Shown: piece by piece, positions 14,860-26,240 of the stretch
Position numbering within the stretch: position 1 is the first letter of the stretch
Layout: each line of letters begins with the position of its first letter
DNA from: Luscinia megarhynchos
Taxonomy: Eukaryota; Chordata; Aves; Passeriformes; Turdidae
Direction: 5' to 3'
Assembly: GCA_034336665.1 (NCBI GenBank)
Contig: JAPFBE010000002.1
Coordinates: 16,036,906-16,100,905, forward strand
Length of the DNA stretch: 64,000 nucleotides
Position numbers and translations under genes: made by a program
The notes under the pieces: model-generated
Told to the model about the DNA's origin: nothing
What the model saw: only the letters and a program-made list of their open reading frames with translations
The model's database searches: none

Positions 14860-15060
14860 TTCCTTTATGGCAGGGCATTAGCATAGAGCCCGTGCCAGTG
14901 AAATTAGCCCCCCATTGTACTGGATAAACAGTGCCTGGGTTGAGACAACAAACCTGTTGATCTTATCTGTCAACACCTAGATCATCATCTGGGCTTTGAC
15001 TTATCATCTGCTCTGTCAACAGCTCCCCCGTAAAGAGAAGAAATGGCAATAGTGAGAGTA
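14860..15060. promoter_or_regulatory. Possible conserved non-coding element
   Basis: Dense developmental-factor motifs without an ORF: CTTATCTGTCAAC (GATA plus TALE/MEIS), TTATCATCTGCTCTGTCAAC, TGATAATTCC and CATTGTACTGG (SOX-like). Enhancer function is inferred. Confidence 0.25.
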
Positions 15061-18000
15061 AAAGCAGCCTCCAGCACACAAGAAGCTTTTTGCTTTAGCA
15101 ACCTGCCAGGCCACAAAAACGTGCTGCTTTAAAGAAGAAGACCCATTGTTACTGGAGAAGATAGCCTCTGGGCAATGGGATTACAGTGAATTCCATCTTG
15201 GACAGCAGCTTGATGATACAGATGGGGAAGAGCTCAGTGTTTGCCATCAAACTTTCTCAGCAGAAACAGAAGTTTAGTGAAACCTCGTCTTTATTTTGCT
15301 TTGTTTTCATGTATTTGTGCCTGTATCTAAATTTAATGGAAAAATAAAACAAACAAACAAAACCCAGCTCACAATGCTTGGAATATTTTGCTTGAAAATT
15401 TTATCAGCAAAACCAGGGGACTTAACACTGCATTTCCCTCCCTTGCAGCTTGTTTTTAATCTTGGGTTTCCCTTTCCTCATCCATCAAGGTGCCATGAGA
15501 AGATGGCCCTTCATTATGTGAGCAATGGGAAGTACCCTGGATGAGCATTAGCTCCTTAGCCAACATAACCCGCCATTGCATATAATATTAACTTGGAGAA
15601 ATTAATGAAGGAAAGATTGATCAGGGTGCCCAGGTGCTGATAGAAAGTTTCTACTACTTTCTTTCCCTGTTTGTATTCCATTTACTGCTGAGCCAAGAGG
15701 GTGCACAGATAGAGGCAAAGCAATCTCAAGAGTGTGAGGAAAGCCATACCTTGGAGAAGGAAGATCCATTTAGGGGTGACAGCCTAGGCATGCTCTGGCC
15801 TCTGAAACATATTGTAAGGGTTCTAACTCCTATTAAAAGGATCAGCCTGTCCCTTTCTGAAAAGATTTGTACAACTGTGAAGCCTGTAACATCCTCATGT
15901 CTTTAACAAGGAAAAGAAAAAACTACTTAAATTAAATGGCTTTGGGTACAAAGAGGATCTGGCAGTGGCCAGCTTTATATTATTAACATTTCCCAGGAGT
16001 GATGTTCCACAGTGGCAGGCTGATGTAATTACCAGAAGTGAAGTTGTAAGTACTATTGAAAAGACCAAGAGATTTGCTAGTGACTTCAAAGAGGTAAAGA
16101 TTTGTGTGGATTTGCACAGGGATAGAAAATGCAATGGGTTAGAAAATCAGGTCCTCCAGTGTCTTTAATCTTTTGTGGGCTTTATCCAGACATTTTGGTC
16201 TACAGGGGATTTAAATTAAGTTGCAAAAGAGACTTCCTAAACTTTCCTTCTGAATGTTATATTATGTGGGTTTTATACTATTAGCTTAAAAACTGACCTT
16301 TTTCTAAGCTTTTTGGATTAATGGCTTCAGGAGAACTAATGCTAGCATTGGCAAGGAATTTACTTTCATGATGTGGAGACAGATGATGATCTAATAGTGA
16401 TTTGCCTTTATCCAGGAAATTCACATATATATTAATAGATAAAAGAAAGGTCTTGGAATGAGCAAGTAAATTATCAAAAAATGACGAAGCACACTGGATA
16501 AAGTACACTGGAAAATGCATTTGAAAGAACTTGTAGTACAAGATATGCTACAGAGAATCACTGTGAAAGTATATGATCAGACATTTAGACCTTTTTTGGT
16601 CCTGCTTTTGTTTGAGGAGTAATGGGTTTAGTATAATTGTGCAGATTTGTTCTGAATTATTTATAACACATTGTGTGCCAGGTTTTGTGGTTTAATCTTT
16701 TTTTTCCTTAATGTAGGTCAGTCTAAAATGTGAAAAAGGAGTCTAAAATGGGAAAAAAATCACTTGTGCTTTAAAATAACCTATTGTCCATATGGATATG
16801 AAGCAAAGGGATACCTTCTCTCAGACTGTGCACTATGACAAGATGTCCCAGGGGATTCAGTGTTCTAAGGATGCTCCCTGTTGTTTTACAACAAAGGTGG
16901 GAATGTCACTTCTGTAAGGTAGCAAGACATTTTCAAAAATACTCAGCCTTGTGAAAGCACTATAAATTGTCTGAAACAAAGACCTCTGCAGAGATCCCTT
17001 CAAAGACAAAAAAACCCATCCCTTAAAAGATTTCCAGCTTCCATTCAGACCTTGCCACTGGTCAATTTTTTTCCCTCTGGCCACTAGATTACAGCATATT
17101 TTGAAAACCAACCATTATAAGAATGATATGAAGGTCAAACCTGGAACAAGTTAAGGCATGCTTCACTAGGGAAATGGGCATCCATTAAAATAAATGTTTC
17201 CACTGTGCCTCGGTTTCCCTCTATGTTCAGTTGGAATAGATATTCCACAGCAACACTGCATGGTTAAAGCTTGCTTGCTTTTTAAAACCTCAGTAGAGGA
17301 GCTGACATGGTGGGCTGGGGATGGCTGACTACTCACCCCTGAGCAGAAGTGGTTATAGGCCCCAGTATCCTCAAAAAGGCTGGAAGAGGACTCAGTAGGA
17401 GCCAAATGAAGCATAGGCTAAACACCAGCTATGGGAAGAGATGTCAATCCCCTGCCTTCTGCCTCCCATCCCTTTGCTGGACCATCACTGTGGTCTGGGA
17501 GTGCTGTAGCTAAGGCTGAAGCTAACAGGCAAGGCCTATAGGATAATCTAGATGGACTATTAATGCAGGAAAAAAGGGAATGCTTGCTCTTTCTCTTCAC
17601 ACCCCCAAAAAAGAAAAGTACTACTTGCAACTTTCCCCCAGCTCAGGCGTTTTGTAGCTAACACTGTAAAATGCCTATTCCTTTTGATTAGTCTTAAAAA
17701 GAAATGTTTCATCTCTATGAATGTGTCTCTCTTCCTCATAGGTGTCACACTAGTGTAAGGTGTTGGTGAAGAAGAGAGCCGTGGTTGGGCATAGAGTGCA
17801 TCCTATTCCCTTGGTTAAATTACTGATCAGCCCTGGCTGGCTGAGAAAAAGACCAAGCACAAATAAGGCAGAGGGCACAGGAGTCAAGGGAAGACCTTTC
17901 CCACTGTTTGCTTGTTCCAACACAAGATTGCCCCTGCAGATGAGGGGAGCCTTGTAGGAATGCTGCTTTAGCCAACATGGGAGAGGTTCCTTGGAAGCTG

Positions 18001-21000
18001 GAGCCAGTCTGATGGAGAAATGCCTCCTGCTGCTGTTCTGCAGTCAAGGTCCTGAGTATGTGTAGAGAGGTACTGAGCCAAGTCCCAAGAGGAACCTTTG
18101 GGGCCACCAGCTGATAGACACTCCTTTGAGTGTTTTGCATGCTGTTCATGATGTCTGGATTAAGCCAAATACTTTATTGAGGGCCAAGGAATGCCATGCT
18201 AGGAGAGGAGGGTAGCTTTCTTCTGTAGTGTGTAAGCTATGACCTGCTTCCTAGGGCTCTTTCAGAATTTTAAATAACCCGTTCCTACTGCACCATTGTT
18301 TCTGGACATGGGCTTCCCATGGGTCTCCTCCCTTTGCATAATTTGCATAGGCTCTCAGTCTTTACTGTAGGTCTTACTTTGTCAGAGGGTATTAGGAAGC
18401 TGTTTTGAAGCCTCTAACAGTCAGTGGCATGTGGAGGTGATGCTCTAGGGCCCTGTTGAGATTAAACATTTACTGCTTGACTTGTTTGTGATGACAGGGA
18501 CCTGGCTGGTCTTCTCTTCCTATGCAAACTGGCAAAGCTCTGCATTTCAGCAGCTGGGAAACCAGCCCTGTCAGCACCACTTCTCCTTTGTAGTGAGCAG
18601 AATCTCAAAGCAGTGCTCCCTGTCCTCCAACACAAAACTCTTTGATGAGCTCTGCTACAGGAGATCCTGGAAATAGTAGTGAGGGGATTTCTGAGTGCAT
18701 GTGTTGTCTTCATCAGCAGCTAGTGAGCATGGGCACTCCTTCCCTCTCTCTGGAGAGGTAAGTGCTGCATGGGCAGCACAAATAAAAGGTATAAATTTAG
18801 GCACTCAGAGTGATATCTGACAAGACAGGAACATACAAATCATCTGTCACTCACCACTAAAGAGTTCCCTAGCCCTGGTGCATGAGGCACGGGCAGTTTT
18901 CAAAGTGAGGACAGACACCATGCAAGTCACAAGTGCCACTGCATTAATGTTTAATGACAATATTTGTCTCTCTGCCTGGGCACAAGGGTCCCCTCCACCT
19001 GCTGTGAATATTTTTGCTGTGCTAAGCTTTCACCTAACCTAGTTATTTTAAGTTCCTAGTGCATCACAGTTAATGGAGCTGTCCCAGTTGCTTTTGCATT
19101 TTGTAACTTTTCTAACCAACTGTGATTAGCTGGGTGCATCTATCTGGTATTTGACAAGCTATCAACCAGTGTGTTTAGTGCCAGTGATGTCTATGTACAA
19201 GGAATAATACTATTTTTAGAGCACAGCACTCACTTCAGCAAAGTTGTCTTTGCTCACCTTTCCAAAACCTCTCAGGTGTGGATTCTATCCTGTTGTCTGC
19301 CTTTCCTAGGAAAAGAAATTCATCTCAGCATATCCAGGCTTCAAAGCACAGTGACAGAGCAACTCAGAGTAGAAATTCATGAAAGGAATTACTTCAGACA
19401 AGGGACTGTCTGTGGTCACTTCTGTTTTACACTATGTTTGCTATGCAATGGGTTTTGGTTGTTCTTTCACCTGTGAGTGCAGCATGTACAGTTGTGTGTG
19501 TGCACACTAACAAATTGACTTCTAGCATCCACCATGCACCCTGCTGATGACAAAACCACATTGGGAATTTGCAGATCTGAGGGTAGAAGGTGGAAAACTG
19601 GTCTATGATGTTTCAACCTCCATAAAAGACTTCCTGACGAACTTGTATCTGACACACTACCAGATATTACACCAATTTACCAAGAAGTTTTAAGACAAAA
19701 CAGGCTGGTTCTGCATGCTTTCCCTGAACATTTGCTGCTGGCCACATGAGTGATTTAACTAACTGCACAAATTCATGTCCTTGTTTTATAGCCATCTTTC
19801 AGGTAAAATACAACCCAGAATGGATCCTCACTGCTTCTTGCTGTTGTTGGTGTCTCATTACTATGGATGATCTATGAGTGAAGTCAGCAGAACTGCAGTG
19901 CTATTCAGGGATGCCTTAGGATTTTGTTGGGGCTTAAGCTAAATATCAAATCAACTCAAGCATTCATGTTTTACCCATATATACCAAGTTTCCCCCAGAA
20001 AGTTCAGCTGGAAAAAGTCCTTCCTGTTGCTCTGTTAAGCAGCCGGGCAGTTTAGCTACCACGTCCTGTTCAGCATAAGTCACCATGTGCAGTGACAGGC
20101 AGTCAGCCTGTACCCACACATGATCTGCGTCACTTTAGAAGCAGCACAGAAAAACCCAGGAAATCAGAGACTTTTTAATCACGGGTGTAGGCAAAAAGGC
20201 TGAATTTCAAATTTCAGTTTCAAAGGCTCAACCTCAGATTCAGGCTGTCCCAGCTAATAAACTAATAACACTTGTTCCCCTTGCTCTGAGGGTACCTGTG
20301 TGCCTTTCTGGATTCACATTTCCAAGTGGGACTGCATTTGGGCGGCAGCAGGGGGTGGAGGCAAGCACGGTGCTTTCTGCTCCTCCTCAGGGCTATTGCA
20401 TCACGATTTTGAGTCAACACATTTCAGACCTCCCACAGAGAGCAGACCTGTGCAAGACCCAGCATAATAACTTCAGGTAGCTCTCCCCAAGGCAGTTTGG
20501 CTGAGGTCATACATGACAGTCCCAAATATTTCCCAGATTACCAAATCAAGTGTGTCAGACAAAGAATTTAATTTTTATTTTTTATTTAAATTACTATAAG
20601 GCAAAGGTTAGCTAAAGGACTAAAAGTCACACAAATAAATATCATAGAGGGTCATTCAAATAAAAATTACAAATACAAATTAAAAAATCATACCAAGCTT
20701 TGTCTGAATCACTGACTGTGACCTCTTGCATTAAAAACCAGAAACAGAGAAGCAGAATCCCACCTTTGCCTCTTCCTTTTTTTTTGTACCATAAGGCTCT
20801 TCTTGCAAGACCAGCTAAGAAAGAAGTTTTCTAAGAACCTTCTTGAAATGAGGGAATCCCCAAAGGAGGTGGTAGGAATTTCTATGTTGTGAGCCTTATG
20901 CACCATGGGAAGAAAGGAGGTGTTGTTGAAAGTGTCAAAATACCTGGAAAAGTAGCAGCAGAGGGCTTGGGTAACTGGTATAGTTTAAAAATAGGATTGA

Positions 21001-21829
21001 GGGTACTCAGGGGTGAAACAGAGAACTAGAAAACTTTGACTAGTTCTCTGATTATATGTATAAGCAATCCACAAGGAAATTGAGGCTGACGTTTCTTGGG
21101 AGGGACTGTTAGCTGCTGAAAAGTCTCAGTTTCTGGCAAAGTAGCAAAAAAAATCTTCAACATATGTTCTGCCTTCTTGCAGAAGATCACATACAGCAGC
21201 TGTTTCAGCCACACAGGTGAGACCAATGAGTCAGCTGAGGTACCTATTGACAGATAACAGTTTTCCCAGAAGCAACACAACACATCAGAATGAGAGCAAA
21301 GCTCTGACGGTGTGCAAGGCTCTCATATTTGCCATTCACACTGGATAACACTCCCACCACCATTTGTTGAAACCTGTATCCTTGATCATGAATGGCATTT
21401 TGTCCTTTCTGCGAAAGAGAAAAATTCCTCTGGTGAAGAATTTGAAGTTCAAGCAGAGCCAAAATTGCTCAATGTCATTAATAGGGCCCAGACTGAACTT
21501 TTGTGCTGAAATAGCAACAGTTTAGGGGGGAAAAAAGTGAGGAGGTTAAAAAAGCAGTCATGAGGCCCCAGAAGGGTGCCAACCATGCAAGTTCCCATTC
21601 TCCCAATTTGCATCTTGCTTCTGTTCTTTCATATTTCTTCTCTGCCTCTATATTTCATGTGTGTATTTTCTGCAAGGATAAACCCAGCCTGGACACAGGA
21701 AGCATTCTTACCATGTGAGTGGTGCAGAGCACAAGCAGCCTCTTTGAGTGTGAGCCAGGTGTGTGCTTAGCTGCTGCTGAAATCCTGCCAGGTTTTCTAC
21801 AGAGCAGAAAGATGCACACACAACACTTA

Positions 21830-21852
21830 CATATATATATATATATATATAT
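21830..21852. repeat. (AT)n microsatellite
   Basis: An uninterrupted AT dinucleotide run of about 11 units, followed by ATGCAAATAAG. The 173-codon plus-strand frame that reads IYIYIY through it is an artefact. Confidence 0.93.
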
Positions 21853-22895
21853 GCAAATAAGTATCTATAAATGCATGCAAATGTATTTATGCATGTGTTT
21901 GTGCTTAGGTACATGCTCTGTGCATCCTCTTGACGGTGCTGGTTTCCGCTTCACAGCAGCAATTCAACAAAGCAAAATTACTTTTTTTTTTAGTGGAAAA
22001 TCAGATTACTGTTGCATAATAAAGGAAATAAGCCCAAAAGCTACACCTCCTCACTTCCTAGACAGGAATATTTTTGGGTTTGAGGCTTCTGATAGGAGGA
22101 CATTGTTAGGAGTTGTCCTCCCAGCACATCCCAGATCTGGGCTTGGCTGTCCTGACAGTATCCTCACAGCTCCCCTGATTGGATTTTTCAACTTCACTTC
22201 AGACAGCAAGAGGCAAGGAAACAGCTGGGCTTCCAACTAGCCCCAGTGTTTCAGTAGAAACACGTCTGGGACATGGTCATCAAACACATTCTGGAGGAAG
22301 AGTGGAGAGAAACAGGGCGCTTAAGTTTTTGTCCATCCACCTGAGCCAGCTGTGTAGGAACTTGTGACTGTGTAAGTTGTAAGTAAAGCTTTAGTTTTTT
22401 CATCCTGTTAGTGCAGACCTCTGTCAGTACACAATAAGCAAAACTGGAGTGTCATGGGTGTCCACAGTTTGGGCATATATCCATGAATAAGGATTTTATC
22501 AAGGTAAAAAACACACTGCTTGAAACAAAGCAGTAGACATCTTGGTTTGTTTTGCTTGGTAACTACAAAGATCCTGTTTTTCCCTGGTGATTCTCTGTAC
22601 TTTGTTTGGCTTTTTCCTACCAACTTCAGGTGCATAAAGCAGTGTATTTTCTTCTAGAAAAAGAATTTCATTCCTATTTTTTGAGGGTTTTGATTCTTTC
22701 TTGGTCAGTTCATGTCTTTCAGAAATGTAAGTGGCGTCAGTGAATCCCCCTGCCTGTGAAATTAGAGTCCTTGTTGAGCTGTAGATTTCCACTGCAATAA
22801 AGTGATTTTAGGTTTTTGCATCCTACAGTTTTGCATGTAGGCTCCCTAGATTTAGAGGCTTATAAAAGAGTCCATAGGCAGGCTCATAGTCAAAG

Positions 22896-23035
22896 AGTCA
22901 CAGAATGGGCAAGGTTGGAAGGGACCACTGAAGGTCACCTAAACCTACCTCCCTGCTTAGGCAGAGTCTCCTAGAGCATGACATTAAGGAGGGTCCAGAT
23001 AGCTTTTGACTATGACCAGGGAAAGAGACTAGAAC
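22896..23035 (-). mobile_element. CR1 LINE 3' fragment, minus orientation
   Basis: Read on the plus strand it starts with the reverse of the CR1 end: GAGTCACAGAATGGGCAAGG, TTGGAAGGGACCACTGAAGG, CTAAACCTACCTCCCTGCTT and AGAGTCTCCTAGAGCATGAC. Similarity fades after about 23035, so the 5' boundary is uncertain. Confidence 0.82.
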
Positions 23036-23449
23036 CTTTAACCAGTGAAGAGTTGTGCTGTTTTCCAAAAAAACCTGATGATCTTTACACAGCAATCTCT
23101 GCCTGTACATCCAGAAGAGTCCTCTTTTGGCAAGAAAGTACAGTGGAAACCCAGGGGTGGCATTAGAAGCAATTTCCTTACATGATACTATGTCAGTTCC
23201 AGCTGAACTGAGAAAGAGTTAAACTGCTGCCCCAAGAGCTCTTTGTCAGACTGTGAAGACTGGGTTGATGATCTCAGCCAAGACAGATTTCCTACAGATT
23301 ACAGAGGCATATCTGAACACTGAGTTAGTTCTTGTCCAAAAATTATGGGCAGCCTGAAGATAATGCCCTGCAATAGCAGGGCAACCTGTCACAGGACTGC
23401 CAAAGGCTGGCCAGATTTTGAACAGCATCCAGCATTATGTGAGTCACAG

Positions 23450-23470
23450 CATTTTGCCACTGGCAAAATG
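23450..23470. repeat. Near-perfect palindrome, 10-bp arms
   Basis: CATTTTGCCA at 23450-23459, one base (C), then its exact complement TGGCAAAATG at 23461-23470. It could be a dimeric factor site or chance. Confidence 0.85.
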
Positions 23471-23984
23471 TGTGGCATAAGAGATGGCAGCTTTTATTTC
23501 CCAGCCTCTGGTCAGCTTTGGATTTGGTGGGAGCCAGGACAGGCTGCACACAGGCAGATAGAGCATGGTAGCTGTTGTATCTCAGCCTGTGCTGTGCTTG
23601 GTGGCTTTTTTCCTCTGGGTAAGACAGAATCTTCTGCAGCACATGCAGTGTCACTAGGTATGACAGGCTTCCAGCTGGGAAGGAAATCTACAGCCCTAAG
23701 TTATAACTTTGCAGAAGCTGCTGATTTGTGTTCTTATCTCTTATCTCTCTTCATCATTTTCAGATTAAGCCTTGCACAGGCAACATGATTTATATAGCTG
23801 GAATGAGTCATAGAAATTAAATGCCCTGTTATCCTTTTTTCTTAATCATGTCTCATCTTGCTCGTTCTTTAAAATAAGAAATCTTCTAATATATCTTCAG
23901 TGATTGGAAAAGGCTCCTTGGTCTGTCTGTTGCTCACACAGTCACATTTATTTGCCTGTTGCACATTCATATGCTCATCTCCCC

Positions 23985-24010
23985 TTCTCTCTCTCTCTGT
24001 CTCTTTCTGT
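23985..24010. repeat. (CT)n simple repeat
   Basis: A CTCTCTCTCTGTCTCTTTCTG run of low-complexity pyrimidine on the plus strand. Confidence 0.85.
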
Positions 24011-24819
24011 CTCATGTTCTTGCTTCTTCCTGGAGGTCCTGCTTTCTTATATGCACATTAGTGCACAAAACACAACCAAGATAAAAGACTTGCACATCCT
24101 AATTAGCCTGGTTGATTTTGTACTTGGTCTGGAGAGCCTTAAAACCTGAAAAGGCATTGAATATCAACAGTGTGGCACTTTATCCAACAAGAGACTATTT
24201 GTTTTCATAGGTGAGCTACCCAGTACCAGCAGTCCTGACCTGCCTGGCTATGGGGTGAATTGAGATGGAAGAAAACACTCTAAGTTCCCAAGAATAGGCA
24301 CAGGTTATCTTTGTTTTAACCTTCCAGTTTGTTCCCCCTACTTGTTTGTTTGGGTTGTTTTACCCTCTACCATTTGAGGTGTGTTTCTGGTTCAATGCTC
24401 CATAAAGGCCAGAGGAATTAGCACTGTTGAAAGAAATCCAGTACTGAATTGCCCTTGTGTTGTCTGGACTTTGTTATGGCTTCAGTTCATTAATACCAAG
24501 AGATGGATAGCTGGAAGAGAGAGAGAGGGAGACCAGCTAGAGGGGGGCACTTGGGGCTGGAGTGTGGTAAGTCTCCTTGAGAGACCAGACCTGTTTTCTT
24601 TTGAAAAGAGCACTGTGAAAAAATCACAACTGTGAAATGGCAGGCTGAGTAGGAAATTACATATTCCAGGCAAGCTGGAGAAAGATAGATGCTCTGTGCC
24701 CTAATTTTCCCAAGTTCCTCATCTCCAGTTCCCATCAGTGCTGCAGCTCGATGTGTAGATGTGTCACATCCCTGCCTCACTTCTCCAGTTCTCTGAGCTC
24801 TGTCAATTATTCCTCCACA

Positions 24820-24913
24820 CATCTCCCATTCCTCTTCCCCAAACAGTGGGGATCTCCCATTCCTGATGTCCCCCAAAACAGATCTCCCATTCCTCTGATG
24901 TCCCCAGACAGTG
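24820..24913. repeat. Imperfect 30-33 bp tandem repeat, three units
   Basis: Three units begin at 24820, 24851 and 24881, each starting (G/C)ATCTCCCATTCCT and ending in CCCCA(A/G)ACA. The short antisense frames over this stretch reflect the repeat. Confidence 0.85.
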
Positions 24914-26029
24914 ACCTGGGCAGGTCCCATGGCTGCTGTGGTGGGCTGCCTGCAGCTCCTGCTGGTTGTGGGTGTCCCTGAAGACCTGAGGGCAAGGAAT
25001 TTCCTTCCATGGAATCTCTATGTGGAATCCAGCTGCCATGTATTTGTTGACTCTACCCCAAACAGATGGACAAGGCACATGATGAAGGATGCAGTAACGG
25101 GGAGCAATGGTGCCTTCCCAAAGACTGAAAGAGAGAGATGCAGTCAGCTGAGAAAAAAGGGAGAGGCAAGATTGAATCCTTATTGAGTTCTTCAAAAAGC
25201 TGAATTTCACATAGCTATTTTGAATCAAACTTACCTATTTAGGTAGTATTATCAAGGCAGCCTAAAATAGGAATAGAGTCCTTGAGGCATGGTAGCAATA
25301 CAGTGACTTTTTCCTATCAGTTCTCTAAAAACTTGCTGTTGCTACACCAGTAATTGCAACAAAGGAGATGATAATTGTAACGAGCTGTCCTATTTTTAGC
25401 AACCAGGAATGAAAATTTTCTCCCTTCTCTGTTCTCGACTTTATTCTTCTTTTCTTGTCTTCTCCCCAAATTTAACCATTTAATGACTGGAAACAAAGAG
25501 GAAAATAAAAACAGAAGAATGCACAGGAAATAATGACATGAGGAAAAATCAGAAAAGTGTTTTGAAACCCAAATTTTGAGGCTTTTTTAAAAAAATTAAT
25601 TTCCTAGAGGATCAAATACTCAATAAAATATTTTATTTGAAATCATGCATGAGCTCTGTTAAATAAACCACTGAAAATTAATTATGTACCTTGTAAATGT
25701 GTCAATCAATATCTGCTAAAGAACATACAATATGAATAAATCAATGTTACTGAATACTCCTGTATTTGGAGTGAAACATGCATCAATACTCTTTTGAAGT
25801 TATTTCTGTCTGATGTGTCAGAATTTACTAAGCTGTTTCATAGATCCTCCATCAAAGAACAGCAGAAACCATACAAAATATAATTTAAAAATAGCTACTT
25901 ATTAGGAAGAACAGATGGTGCATTCATATACCACAAAATTGCAAAAATTTAGCAACCCTGAATATCAAGTTCTTGAGTTGTAACTCATTTGCACTGGAAA
26001 CTTAGTTAGCAAGTCAGAAAAAGCACACT

Positions 26030-26240
26030 CAGAATTCTGCAGAGCTGTAAAAGAAGCGAGTGCTGACACATTAAATAAAACGCGTCTATTTTTATGTCAA
26101 GTCCTGATAACAGTTCATTTTTTTCATTTTCAAACATAAAGAGAGAAAGAATTCAGTTCTTTCCAGACTTGGCCAAGGCACCTGATTCACAACGGAAAAT
26201 ATTTTTATGTCTTATGTCAGCATTGCTGTGTTCCAAATTA
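26030..26240. promoter_or_regulatory. Possible conserved non-coding element
   Basis: Contains AAACGCGTCTATTTTTATGT, which combines two rare CpGs and a MEF2-like CTATTTTTAT, then CTGATAACAG (GATA) and CAACGGAAAATATTTTTATG. There is no coding potential. Confidence 0.25.

Larger units (their letters stand above)
12621..22895. other. Intergenic, no gene recognised
   Basis: About 10 kb of unique-looking AT-rich sequence with only short chance frames, the (AT)n run at 21830 and the possible enhancer at 14860. AT-rich blocks lie at 20560-20700. Confidence 0.65.

Noticed and set aside
21719..22240. 173-codon plus-strand frame with an IYIYIY stretch
   Set aside because: The frame is held open by the (AT)n microsatellite; the rest is not protein-like.
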